DNA of 64,000 nucleotides, taken from assembly GCF_900009145.1 (NCBI RefSeq), contig NZ_LN889801.1:177354-241353 (forward strand), written 5' to 3'. The notes beneath the pieces are model-generated. The model saw nothing but the letters and a program-made list of their open reading frames with translations, was not told the DNA's origin and ran no database searches. Every line of letters starts with the position of its first letter. Position 1 is the first letter of the stretch. This document shows positions 26,173-35,171 of this stretch, one piece after another. This DNA comes from Planktothrix tepida PCC 9214 (GTDB lineage: Bacteria; Cyanobacteriota; Cyanobacteriia; Cyanobacteriales; Microcoleaceae). The position numbers were made by a program, and so were the translations under genes.

Positions 26173-26496
26173 TAAAATTTAGAATGGGGGTTTCTTACTG
26201 GGCTTTGGTCTGTCCCCAATACTCGATATAAGAAGTAAAATTTAATCTAAAGTTCTGGAAGCACTAAGCTGAAAAAGCCTATGGAGTGAGAGGATAACGT
26301 CACTGGATCATCTGAAGTACGGGAGAACCTCTTTTGTAGTATTTTACTTTTACCTATTTCCTATCGAAATTGGGTTAAAGTAAAGTAATTTAAACTTTAA
26401 CGAGAGTTTAACTTTTGTGGTATAAAGGCTAAGTAAGGTTAAAATCCCGTGCGTTCCTAACTAGGAATACCCATTTTCATATTTTGAATTGAGATC
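26173..26496. other. Intergenic region of 324 bases before the surface-glycan genes
   Basis: No gene was found. It contains an inverted repeat TTCCTA-AC-TAGGAA at 26454-26467, some 30 bases before the aminotransferase ATG, which could be an operator or leader hairpin. The rest is AT-rich and without clear structure. Confidence 0.4.
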
Positions 26497-27606
26497 ATGT
26501 CGAAACCCAAAATTATTCAAATTGAACCCTGGATTGATGAAAGTGAACTGGTGCAACTTAAACGAGTGATTGAATCGACTTATCTGACCGAGCATAAAAT
26601 TACCCAAGAATTTGAAGAAGGGATTAAAAGTTTAACGGGAGCAAAATATGCGATCGCTACATCCAATGGAACCACCGCGTTATATTGTGGATTAAAAGCA
26701 TTAGGGATTGGTTTTGGGGACGAAGTTTTGGTTCCTGATTTAACCTTTGTTGCGTCTTCTAATGCCATTATTATGACCGGAGCAACACCGATATTTTGTG
26801 ATATTGAAAAAGATAACTTGGGTATAGATATTAGAGAAGCTGAAGCGTTAATAACTGAACGAACAAAAGCCATTATGCCTGTTCATTTATATGGACAAAG
26901 TGCAGACATGGAAAAAATTATTGAGTTTGCTACTCGTCACCATTTAAAAGTTATTGAAGATGCCGCTCAATCGATTGGGGTACAGTTTAAAGGGGAGCAT
27001 ATTGGGCTTCGGGGAGATGTGAGTGCCATTTCTTTTTATGGGAATAAAACCATTACCTGTGGTGAAGGCGGCATTATTTTAACCAATAGTGATATTATTG
27101 CTCAATCCTGTCGTCGTCTTAAAAATCACGGTCGAGATCATCGGGGAACCTTTGTACATGAACATATTGGGTTTAACTTTTCGATTACGGAAATGCAATC
27201 TGCAATTGGAGTTGCTCAGTTACAAAAATTACCTGCCATTATTCAACGCAAACAAGAGATTTATGATCGCTATGTAGCCGGACTAAAAGATATTCCTGAA
27301 CTGCAAATTATGCCAATTGATTCGCGTTGCGAACCTGTTCATTGGTTTACCTCCTGTTATACCAATCAACGGGCTGAATTAGCCGATTATTTAGCGGAAA
27401 ATGGCATTCAAACGCGGCGATTTTTCTGTCCATTACATTTACAACCTTGTTATCAAAATCAAGAATGGATGAATCCTGAGCGAAATTATCCTATTAGTGC
27501 CCAAGCTTATGAACGGGGCATTTCTTTACCTTCATCTTATGGATTGAAACCGGAAGAACAAAATTATGTGATTGAAAAGATCCGTGAATTTTATTCGGGA
27601 TCATGA
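26497..27606 (+). CDS. DegT/DnrJ/EryC1/StrS-family sugar aminotransferase
   Basis: A 369-residue PLP-dependent aminotransferase acting on nucleotide-linked keto sugars or related ketones. The family signature is present: SNGTTALYCGLKALG (cofactor phosphate binding, about 53-67), VIEDAAQSIG (the Asp that pairs with the PLP ring) and SFYGNKTITCGEGG with the PLP-forming Lys. The C-terminal region contains HWFTSCYT and GIQTRRFFCPLHLQP. It is the first gene of a surface-polysaccharide region and overlaps the next gene by four bases (ATGA), so the two are translationally coupled. The exact amino sugar cannot be told. Confidence 0.9.
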   Translation: MSKPKIIQIEPWIDESELVQLKRVIESTYLTEHKITQEFEEGIKSLTGAKYAIATSNGTTALYCGLKALGIGFGDEVLVPDLTFVASSNAIIMTGATPIFCDIEKDNLGIDIREAEALITERTKAIMPVHLYGQSADMEKIIEFATRHHLKVIEDAAQSIGVQFKGEHIGLRGDVSAISFYGNKTITCGEGGIILTNSDIIAQSCRRLKNHGRDHRGTFVHEHIGFNFSITEMQSAIGVAQLQKLPAIIQRKQEIYDRYVAGLKDIPELQIMPIDSRCEPVHWFTSCYTNQRAELADYLAENGIQTRRFFCPLHLQPCYQNQEWMNPERNYPISAQAYERGISLPSSYGLKPEEQNYVIEKIREFYSGS

Positions 27607-28550
27607 AGGATTATCTTCAATCTTTAGAGGCGGTTATTAATCAATTAACTGGGATTTCTCAAGGGGAAAAACTCGCTCAAGCCTTGATCAAGGATGACAG
27701 TTTGATTGATTGGGTAACACCGCAACAAGTCGAAAATATTACTCAAATTCAGGTAACAGCAGGTTATGGCCCGCAAAATTTAGAGGGAGAACTGATTGAT
27801 ACGGATTTTGACACCTATTTAAAAACGGTAATTCAGCCTCAAATTAGCAACGGGATCATCACTGATGGTACTAATCCTAACGACTATGATGATCGTAAAA
27901 TTCGCTGGTCAGGAGGTGAGATTGCGGGTTATTGGAAACGAGAAGAAGAACGGCTAATCTTAGAGGTGGGGCCAACGACTTATCCCCGTTATCATCAAGA
28001 TTGTTCTCGGTCTAAACTAGAAGCGTTAAAATTAATGTTGAAGGGGTTACAAATTTATCAAGATCCCTTTGTTTATTTTGCTAGGGCTTTAGCGGTTACT
28101 GTGATTCCCATTACCGCCCAAGGTACGGTTTATATTGGGGAACGTGTTGGCAATATTGATCGTCCTGGGTTCCTTAATTTTGTAGCAGGTTTGGCGACAT
28201 TTAACGAACAAATTGAGCAGATTAATTTTTATCAAGATGCTCAACGAGAATTAAAAGAAGAAGCCAGGATTGATTTGCCATTAGATAAAAGTAATACTCG
28301 TTTAATTGGGATGGCGGGAAATCCATTTACCAGCGAAACCGATTTAGTTTTTGCTGTGAATACGGGGATAGATGAAAATCATTTTAAATCTCAGGGTTGG
28401 GAAGAACATTTAAGCTTTGTTCGTTTAAGTAATAAAACTGAGGCGGAAAATTTACTCTATGAGGGAATTTTACCCGGACAAAACGATAAAAAAGAAATAA
28501 TTTATGCGTCTCGTTTCGCTTTGAAATATCTGATTGATGATCATTTTTAA
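27603..28550 (+). CDS. Nudix hydrolase-like protein
   Basis: A 315-residue protein coupled to the aminotransferase gene by a four-base overlap. The C-terminal half (about 155-310) resembles a Nudix fold: the Nudix box pattern GX5EX7REUXEEXGU appears in altered form as FYQDAQRELKEEARID. The catalytic REL-KEE core is present but the leading Gly is displaced and the final Gly is Arg-Ile. The N-terminal 150 residues have no motif I can name. Nudix enzymes cut nucleoside diphosphates linked to X, so a nucleotide-sugar substrate from the neighbouring aminotransferase is plausible, but inferred. The variant box could also mean a binding rather than catalytic role. Confidence 0.6.
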   Translation: MKDYLQSLEAVINQLTGISQGEKLAQALIKDDSLIDWVTPQQVENITQIQVTAGYGPQNLEGELIDTDFDTYLKTVIQPQISNGIITDGTNPNDYDDRKIRWSGGEIAGYWKREEERLILEVGPTTYPRYHQDCSRSKLEALKLMLKGLQIYQDPFVYFARALAVTVIPITAQGTVYIGERVGNIDRPGFLNFVAGLATFNEQIEQINFYQDAQRELKEEARIDLPLDKSNTRLIGMAGNPFTSETDLVFAVNTGIDENHFKSQGWEEHLSFVRLSNKTEAENLLYEGILPGQNDKKEIIYASRFALKYLIDDHF

Positions 28551-28885
28551 CTTTTCTCAGCCCCTTGACCCGTTTTAGCAATATAAATTCCCAGGAGAAT
28601 CAGGATAAAAGCTAGACAGTTAACGATTCCTAAATGTTCAGCAAAGATTATCCAAGCTAAAATCGCGGTAATCACAGGTTCTAAGAGCAAAAATACAGTC
28701 ACAAATCCAAAAGATAGGCAAAATAAAGCAATAAATAATAAAATTAAATTCAGGGGTTTGGTTAGAACATTAGGCAGCTTTTGTTCTAGTAATATTATTT
28801 TGCTGGTGGTCATCAAAGTAGAGTTTGAGGAAAGGAGAAAATGGGCATAATCTGGGTTAATAACGTCTAGGACTGCTGAGATCAC
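28547..28885 (-). pseudogene. Truncated EamA/DMT transporter remnant
   Basis: This 112-codon frame ends with the last two membrane helices of an EamA-type drug/metabolite transporter: VTVFLLLEPVITAILAWIIF, then NCLAFILILLGIYIAKTG. A full EamA protein has about ten helices and 290 residues; only the C-terminal end is left and the first 60 codons do not match the family. It lies convergent with the Nudix gene, overlapping its end by four bases. I read it as a decayed gene. Confidence 0.55.
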
Positions 28886-29017
28886 GATTCTGTCATGATT
28901 TATTAAGATTAACTCCGATCAGCAGAAAATAACCGAGTTTACGTTTTTTTCATTATATGCTAAAATTCTATTCTTAGCAATCCAACCATTAAACCATAGG
29001 GACTTAAAGATAAGACA

Positions 29018-29611
29018 ATGACATCTATTGAATTTCTCTCACCCATCTTCTCCGTTGCTAACTTACCCCTTTTAAGCCAATTAGATGCTTTACCTTCTAT
29101 CTCGTCTAACTGGCTATTTCTCGTGGTTGTAGTCGTTCTGGTTTTACTGGTTTATTTTTTAAATAAAAATCAAGTAAAAGCCGTTCAAAATATCTCTGAA
29201 CAAGCTCTACAAATTCAAAGTAAAGTTATCGATCAGGTTCAAGACCAGACTACAGAAATGGCTGCTGTGGCTCAAGAAAAAATCAATCTAATTCTTGAGG
29301 AATATCAAAAATTTCTCCCTTATGCAGAACAATTGGGATTGAAAGTAGATAGTTTTAGTATTGAAGCTGGAGTTTTGCCACAAATTAAAACTTCTTTGCG
29401 AGGATCGATTGATAACATCAAAAATGAGATGATTGAAAAGATTAAGTTAGAAAACAGCAATAATAAATTGTTGGTTGCTGTTCTCAACGCTATTTTATTA
29501 GCGAAGAAATGTAATGATAAGCTGGAAAGCGTTTATATTTCGATTTTTAAAGATATCATTATTGATATCAAATTAGGGCTGCCTCCTGCTATTTCCGTTC
29601 GGTTTCAATAG
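29018..29611 (+). CDS. Membrane-anchored protein of unknown function
   Basis: I do not recognise this 197-residue protein. A membrane segment at about 33-49 (FLVVVVVLVLLVYFL) follows a polar N-terminus. The rest is amphipathic and helical, with an internal coiled-coil-like stretch (50-100) and a C-terminal region with a Lys/Ile/Leu pattern. No catalytic motif is visible. It stands alone on the plus strand and is convergent with the methyltransferase gene, from which it is separated by a bidirectional terminator. Confidence 0.6.
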   Translation: MTSIEFLSPIFSVANLPLLSQLDALPSISSNWLFLVVVVVLVLLVYFLNKNQVKAVQNISEQALQIQSKVIDQVQDQTTEMAAVAQEKINLILEEYQKFLPYAEQLGLKVDSFSIEAGVLPQIKTSLRGSIDNIKNEMIEKIKLENSNNKLLVAVLNAILLAKKCNDKLESVYISIFKDIIIDIKLGLPPAISVRFQ

Positions 29612-29622
29612 GGCTAATCCGT

Positions 29623-29670
29623 TAACTCTCCCTGAGATAACACTCACCATCTAGGTTTTAGGGAGAGTTA
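29623..29670. terminator. Bidirectional terminator between convergent genes
   Basis: TAACTCTCCCT (29623-29633) pairs perfectly with AGGGAGAGTTA (29660-29670) across a 26-base loop. It separates the plus-strand unknown gene from the minus-strand methyltransferase gene and overlaps the last codons of the latter. Confidence 0.55.
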
Positions 29671-30422
29671 GTAATCCTGATCTTGTTTGTTGTCGCCAAC
29701 AGTAAGATTGATACTCCAAAGGGAAGAGATACCCGATTAATTAAATGACGCTCAAACCCAAATAATAACGTTAATATTTTATTAATCAATAGGGGAGGTA
29801 AAGCTTGTTCATTCCCGCCTTTATTCAATAAATTTTGCAGCCGTCCGACTCCAGCAATTAAAGGAAATAAGATAAAATTAAAATAATTAACAGTATTAAT
29901 TTTATATCCGGCAGAACTGACAATGAAACGTAAATTTTCTAACGTGTATCTGCGTTTATGATGAAGCAATTCATCTCGTTTAGTCCACAGCCAAGGAAAG
30001 GCTGGAACTGTAATTAATAAATAGCCAGAGGGTTTAAGTTTTGTCGATAAGGCTTGTAAAGAAGCTTGATCTTCTTGCAAATGTTCCAAAACATCTAACA
30101 ACACGATGAGATCAAACTTTTGATCAGGAAAGGGAAGATGATTCGGTAAACAACCGGGTTCAATTTTTCCGATTTGAAGGGTACTGGCAAAAGTTCGGGC
30201 ATCCTCATCTAATTCCATCCCATAAACTTGTCCATAACGACTGAGTAACGCTAAATTGCCGCCCGTCCCACACCCCGCTTCAAAAATTTCGGCATCTTTC
30301 GGTAAATTTAATCTTTTCAGCACTTGTTCAATAATAGAGCGACGGGCTACAAACCACCAATGTTTGTCTTCGACCTCCATCATTTCTTGATACATTTGAG
30401 ATTCCATTTCTACATCCCCCAT
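29658..30422 (-). CDS. Class I SAM-dependent methyltransferase
   Basis: A 254-residue methyltransferase. The SAM-binding motif I is FEAGCGTGGNLALL, with acidic motif II GMELDEDA, and motif IV/V FDLIVLLDVLEHLQED; the core fold spans about 40-150. After the core, PAFPWLWTKRDELLHHKRRYTLENL resembles enzymes found in surface-glycan and lipid-linked sugar clusters. A hydrophobic C-terminal stretch (NYFNFILFPLIAGVG) suggests membrane contact. It follows the ABC exporter gene by 18 bases on the same strand. The substrate is unknown but likely a glycan or lipid-linked intermediate. Confidence 0.82.
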   Translation of the reverse strand: MGDVEMESQMYQEMMEVEDKHWWFVARRSIIEQVLKRLNLPKDAEIFEAGCGTGGNLALLSRYGQVYGMELDEDARTFASTLQIGKIEPGCLPNHLPFPDQKFDLIVLLDVLEHLQEDQASLQALSTKLKPSGYLLITVPAFPWLWTKRDELLHHKRRYTLENLRFIVSSAGYKINTVNYFNFILFPLIAGVGRLQNLLNKGGNEQALPPLLINKILTLLFGFERHLINRVSLPFGVSILLLATTNKIRITNSP

Positions 30423-30440
30423 TGAGGTTAAAACTTGTAC

Positions 30441-32264
30441 TTATTGTACTAATACTTGTTGCTCAACTTTGCTATTAGAATCTTCGGGTGTTTCTGGCAG
30501 AAAACCATTAGATTGTAAAGCATAGAGGACGCGATAATGGCTATTAGAATTAGCTAATAAAGTTTCTTGGCTTCCTTCCTCAATAATCTTACCCTGAGAA
30601 AAAACTAAAATACGGTCAACGGCTTGGATCGTAGAAAGTCTATGGGCAATAATAATTGTTGTGCGCCCCGCCATCAGATTATTAAGTGCTTTTTGAATCA
30701 GAATTTCGGAAACAGAATCTAAACTACTGGTGGCTTCATCCAGAATCAGAATAGGGGAATTGATCAAAATGGCGCGAGCGATCGCAATTCGTTGGTGCTC
30801 ACCCCCGGAAAGTTTAGTTCCCCGCTCACCCACTTGGGTTTCATAACCCTCCGGTAGGCCCATAATAAAGTCATGAGCATAAGCTTGGCGGGCGGCTTGT
30901 TCAATTTCATCTTGTGTCGCATCCGGTTTACCATAACCAATATTTTCCGCAATCGAGCGATGGAATAGAATGGGCTCTTGGGGCACAACGGCGATCGCAG
31001 ACCGTAAACTTTGCTTGGTTATATTTTGAATATTCTGACCATCAATGGTGATCTGACCATTTTCGATATCGTAGAGGCGCTGAAGTAATTTCATAAAGGT
31101 ACTTTTGCCACTTCCTGAATGTCCCACCAAAGCCACTTTTTCACCCCCAGCAATGGTGACAGACAAATTTTCATAGATGGGTGTGGTTTGATTTTTATAC
31201 CGAAATGTCACCTGATCAAACGCAATTGATCCGTCCTTAATTTCTAACGCAACGGCTTCTGGACTGTCTACAATTTGGGCATCGACTTCATCCAAATTGA
31301 TCAATCCTTGAAGATCAATCATGGATTTTTGTAGCAAGCGAAGATCATTTCCAACGGTGGTCATTTGACCTTGCGCCATCTGAAAACTGGTGAGAATAGT
31401 AATCACATCCCCAGGGGTGCGAATGCCTTTAAACCATAACCAAATGGAAAGACCAATAATGACCACTTCCATCACCCAAAGTAAAAGATTTTGGGCTGAA
31501 AAAGCCGTTTCAATTCGCCACCACACTCGTTGACTTTTATCTCGCCAGGTTTCTGCTATTTCTTCAAATTTTTGGCTTTCATAATCTTCGGTAGCAAAAA
31601 ACTTAACCACACTGTTACAGATAACAACATCCGATAAACTACCATTGAGATCCGTATCTATTTGATTAAATTCTTCAAAACCTTGAGCTAAATAATGAGT
31701 TGATAAATTATAAGTGACCAACAAGAATAATCCGAAACCTACAAATCCAGTTACTCCAATCCAAAAACCATTAATAAAAAAAATAACAATTAAAGAAACC
31801 ATCATCAAGAGGCTGGGATAAACTGACATCGATAAGGTATTACTTAACTGGTCAAATCCCCAAATTCCTCGGTTAATATTTCTAATCACACTCCCAGAAA
31901 AATTATCAATATGCCATTCTGTACTGAAATGTTGGACTTTATCAAAAGATTCAGTGATAATTTTCTTCATCACTTGTGTCGCCGTATTACTTAGCACCGC
32001 AGCCGCACCAATTCGGCAAAGATAAGAAGTAAGTTTAGCTGCACCTAGATACGCACAAATAAAGACGGGTACTGTCCATGTCTCTATGGAATAACTAAAA
32101 CTATTAACTAACTTCCCCGTCAAAACCGGAACTAACGCTTGTAAAATTGTCTGAACTGTCATCAAAAACAGCAACAATAAAATAGCATAGCGATATTCAG
32201 AACAGTAACGCCAAATAAACTTTAAAGTTAAGACAAAACTAGATTTTAAAGGTTGATTTTCCAT
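30441..32264 (-). CDS. ABC exporter, fused permease and ATPase (MsbA type)
   Basis: A 607-residue half-transporter of the type IV exporter class. The N-terminal permease domain holds six membrane segments (about 20-300). The ATPase domain (about 345-580) has Walker A GHSGSGKST, the Q loop with VPQEPILF, the signature LSGGEHQRIAIARA, Walker B ILILDEATSSLD and the switch His in IIIAHRLST. Such homodimers flip lipids, lipid-linked glycans or peptides outward. The neighbours are a methyltransferase, acyltransferase and glycosyltransferases, so export of a modified lipid or glycan is likely. It is divergent from the acyltransferase gene, with about 105 bases between starts if the latter starts at 32370. 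Confidence 0.9.
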   Translation of the reverse strand: MENQPLKSSFVLTLKFIWRYCSEYRYAILLLLFLMTVQTILQALVPVLTGKLVNSFSYSIETWTVPVFICAYLGAAKLTSYLCRIGAAAVLSNTATQVMKKIITESFDKVQHFSTEWHIDNFSGSVIRNINRGIWGFDQLSNTLSMSVYPSLLMMVSLIVIFFINGFWIGVTGFVGFGLFLLVTYNLSTHYLAQGFEEFNQIDTDLNGSLSDVVICNSVVKFFATEDYESQKFEEIAETWRDKSQRVWWRIETAFSAQNLLLWVMEVVIIGLSIWLWFKGIRTPGDVITILTSFQMAQGQMTTVGNDLRLLQKSMIDLQGLINLDEVDAQIVDSPEAVALEIKDGSIAFDQVTFRYKNQTTPIYENLSVTIAGGEKVALVGHSGSGKSTFMKLLQRLYDIENGQITIDGQNIQNITKQSLRSAIAVVPQEPILFHRSIAENIGYGKPDATQDEIEQAARQAYAHDFIMGLPEGYETQVGERGTKLSGGEHQRIAIARAILINSPILILDEATSSLDSVSEILIQKALNNLMAGRTTIIIAHRLSTIQAVDRILVFSQGKIIEEGSQETLLANSNSHYRVLYALQSNGFLPETPEDSNSKVEQQVLVQ

Positions 32265-32369
32265 TGGCTTTTCAAGATTGCTTACTGTTTTACAGTAACC
32301 TTAATATATCATATTATAGATGATAGCATCAAGATTAAACCAGACAAAATTCTCTCAGGATCAGTCAAT

Positions 32370-33593
32370 ATGGGAATATTAAGGTTGTATTTAGCGTTAT
32401 GCGTTGTAGCTGCTCATGTATCATTGGATATTAATCCTAATGGTTTAGAAAATCAATCCCATCTTGTATTTCCGTGGGTTATGCTTGATGGTGCTGAAGC
32501 CGTAGAAATATTTTTTATGATTTCGGGTTTTTATATGGCAATGATTTTACCTAAATATTCTAATGTAGTCGAATTTTATTGGAGCAGATTTTTGCGGATT
32601 TTTATTCCCTATTGGTTAATTGGTAGCCTGATTATAACCGTTAGTTTAATATTCGGTATTGTGTGGGGAGAATGGTTAGAATTAGAGCCATTTGTCAATT
32701 TTTCCTTTTCAGACAATAGTATAGTTAATGTATTATTAATAAGTTTTGCAACTTTTTCTAATTTAATCATTTTATTTCAGAACTGGTTTATTGTTTTAAA
32801 CTATGATTTACCTTCATCATTCGGTATTAGTCCTAATATTTTCGAGACTCAGTATCCTCTGGTTGAATATTTACTTGACCCTGTTGCCTGGTCAATGGCT
32901 ATTGAATTAATATTTTATTTTTTAGCTCCACGCATCGTAAAATTCAGTAACAAAAAACTATTTCTATATTTGTTATTCTCTTTAACAATCCGTATTCTTT
33001 TCTATCAATACATGGGATTTAACAATTGGCTTCATCATTTTTTTCTGTTTGCATTTTCATTGTTTGCCCTAGGAATTTTTAGCTTTAGGTTGTATTCAAG
33101 CTGGTTAATTAAATTAAAAAATTTTCTACCTGAAAACTTACAAATTAGCAATCAATATTACATTCTATATTTTGGGTTCGTTTGGTTTATTCTTTGGCTG
33201 ATAAACTTAGGGATCTTGCAAATCGGAAAACTGACTAATATGAATTATGCTTATTTGATTTCTCATTTAGGTTGGATGATAATCATTCCTCTATTATTTC
33301 ATTTAACTCTTAACAATTCAATAGACAGATATATTGGAAATCTCTCCTATCCTATTTATTTGACCCATACAATATCAATTTATATTGGGCTAATAATAGT
33401 ATCTCATTTTAAAATATCGATTCTTTGGTTAGGAACAATTAGTATATTACTGAGTCTTTTAGCTTCAGTTATTATCATTCATGTTTTAATTAATCCCTTA
33501 GAAAAGCACAGGTATACATTAGCGAATATCCTATCTCAGAAAAAGCAAAGCGTGAGCCTTTATTTATTGAGTCTTTTTACGGTTAAGTATTGA
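32370..33593 (+). CDS. Acyltransferase 3 family membrane protein
   Basis: A membrane acyltransferase with about ten segments. The N-terminus begins MGILRLYLALCVVAAHVSLD, matching the family's opening helix with its essential His, and continues with EIFFMISGFYMAMIL and the conserved Arg in WSRFLRIFIPYW. The C-terminal SYPIYLTHTISIYIGL is also typical. Family members put acetyl or other acyl groups on sugars of surface glycans. I place the start at 32370; an upstream ATG at 32253 would add 39 residues outside the family and overlap the divergent ABC gene. Confidence 0.83.
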   Translation: MGILRLYLALCVVAAHVSLDINPNGLENQSHLVFPWVMLDGAEAVEIFFMISGFYMAMILPKYSNVVEFYWSRFLRIFIPYWLIGSLIITVSLIFGIVWGEWLELEPFVNFSFSDNSIVNVLLISFATFSNLIILFQNWFIVLNYDLPSSFGISPNIFETQYPLVEYLLDPVAWSMAIELIFYFLAPRIVKFSNKKLFLYLLFSLTIRILFYQYMGFNNWLHHFFLFAFSLFALGIFSFRLYSSWLIKLKNFLPENLQISNQYYILYFGFVWFILWLINLGILQIGKLTNMNYAYLISHLGWMIIIPLLFHLTLNNSIDRYIGNLSYPIYLTHTISIYIGLIIVSHFKISILWLGTISILLSLLASVIIIHVLINPLEKHRYTLANILSQKKQSVSLYLLSLFTVKY

Positions 33594-33670
33594 GTGGATA
33601 TAGCAATCTTATTTAAGTTGTATCCAAAATTAGGATAAAATTTAGCAAAGTAGTTACAAATCCCACGGTT

Positions 33671-34897
33671 TTACCAATGTTCTTCCCGTTGAAGTTCCTT
33701 CCAAAAATAGATCGGTTTGATTTGATGTAAAATTGGTAAGGCTGTCCTTAAAGCTGCTAGTTTTTCACCGTGATCGTATAGACAGAAGGCAAAATAAAAT
33801 AAAGCATAATTCCTAGCAATGCTTCGTTGTACAACAGCATCCTGTTGTAAATTCAGGTAGGGAGGAATATTATTTTTAGAAGAGATTGACGACTTAATTT
33901 GTGAGGGTTGAGCCGTTTTTTGATAGAGATCAAAATAAATTTTAGCTAAGTCTTTATAAGTATCTTTCCAAGTCCAATATTGGCGGATTTCTTGAAGTAA
34001 AGCTTGGGCTCTCTCTTGGGCAATATGAGGATTTTCCATATTATCCATGATCGCTTCTGCTATTTCTTGACTCTCGAATCCAGACAACAGTTTACCAAAG
34101 CCCGGTTTGGTTAAAAGTTCTGGAGCAATACCGACGGGAGTAGAGATAACAGGAATTCCGCAAGCCCCCGCTTCCAGAAGGGTTAACGGCCCTCCTTCGA
34201 TGCGTGAGGTGATCAAATAAAGATCGAGTTGATGATAGTATTTCGGCACATCTTCTCGCGGTACACTAACTTTATAGGTGACGGGACAACCCAGATCTCT
34301 TAACACGGGGACTAAATTTTTCCATCCATAACCCATAATTAAAAAACTGGGTTTGTATCCCGACTCAACCATAATTTTTGCCGCTTCTAACAAGAGTCTA
34401 CTGCCTTTGCGATCGCTTCGACTATTCGGGCGTTGAGTTCCGAAAAAACCAATTACAAAATGATCACGCGGCTTTTGATTGAGAATCGGAAAAAATACGT
34501 TTGTATCTACTCCATTCAATAAAAGACTGGTGGTTGTTTTTCCTGATGTGATCTGTTGTACCTCTGATTCTAAAAATCTAGCAACATAAAATAAGTGGCT
34601 AACTAACTCTAAATGTTGGGGTATTTCTTTAAAGTTCCAATGGTGATAGCTACTAATAATGGGGCGAATATTAGCAGCTTTTTTAATCTGTTCATAGGAG
34701 AAGGATTGAACATCCAGAACAAAATGAACCAAGTCCACACATTCTAACATTTCAGGACAGGTATCCATCATTTCGATATATTGATTCATATAAACCCATA
34801 AAACTTCAATGCCTTGAGGTTCTACAACCTTAATGGCTTCTACTGCTAATATTTCCAAACTACTATAAGGCAAGTTAATCACGAAAAGGATTCTCAT
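33671..34897 (-). CDS. Glycosyltransferase family 4 (GT-B)
   Basis: A GT-B fold glycosyltransferase of about 408 residues. The N-terminal Rossmann half opens with MRILFVINLPYSSLE. The C-terminal donor-binding half shows VIGFFGTQRP, SFLIMGYGWKNL and the EX7E-type motif EGGPLTLLEAGACGIPVISTPVGIAPEL, which binds the nucleotide-sugar donor. It retains anomeric configuration as GT4 enzymes do. The last 70 residues (KNNIPPYLN... onward) are an unusual helical extension of unknown role. I choose the start at 34897; another ATG 18 bases upstream is possible. It lies in the surface-glycan region, though alone on its strand here. Confidence 0.85.
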   Translation of the reverse strand: MRILFVINLPYSSLEILAVEAIKVVEPQGIEVLWVYMNQYIEMMDTCPEMLECVDLVHFVLDVQSFSYEQIKKAANIRPIISSYHHWNFKEIPQHLELVSHLFYVARFLESEVQQITSGKTTTSLLLNGVDTNVFFPILNQKPRDHFVIGFFGTQRPNSRSDRKGSRLLLEAAKIMVESGYKPSFLIMGYGWKNLVPVLRDLGCPVTYKVSVPREDVPKYYHQLDLYLITSRIEGGPLTLLEAGACGIPVISTPVGIAPELLTKPGFGKLLSGFESQEIAEAIMDNMENPHIAQERAQALLQEIRQYWTWKDTYKDLAKIYFDLYQKTAQPSQIKSSISSKNNIPPYLNLQQDAVVQRSIARNYALFYFAFCLYDHGEKLAALRTALPILHQIKPIYFWKELQREEHW

Positions 34898-35171
34898 AAA
34901 TCTGTCTTTATTCAATAAATTTAGGCAAAATTTATCTTAGCGGTTTTTTATCAAAAGTCAAGGTATGGGTCATTTTATAGAGAATCGAATTATATCCCAA
35001 AAGATGAAATACCTGCTCATTTTCTGGGATCCCTCTCAAATGATCAATAAGAGTTACAATACTTTGGTATAATTGACTGACCAATAACAGCAAGAAAAGC
35101 GTATTGAGAAACGGAGTGACGACAGTTTACGCCCGTTGATTTAGATTCTTGCATCCAGAGAAAAAGGATTT
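34898..35171. other. Intergenic region of 274 bases
   Basis: Lies between the divergent GT4 and sulfotransferase genes and should hold both promoters. A possible 22-codon frame at about 35005 has no supporting evidence. An AAAGGA Shine-Dalgarno sits at 35163-35168, just before the sulfotransferase. Confidence 0.35.

Noticed and set aside
30764..30988. Minus-strand frame inside the ABC exporter gene
   Set aside because: It is an out-of-frame reading of the ATPase domain.
32253..32369. Longer start of the acyltransferase gene
   Set aside because: The extra 39 residues are outside the family and would overlap the divergent ABC gene.
35005..35075. Short frame MKYLLIFWDP... before the sulfotransferase
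   Set aside because: Only about 22 codons with no ribosome site or recognisable family.
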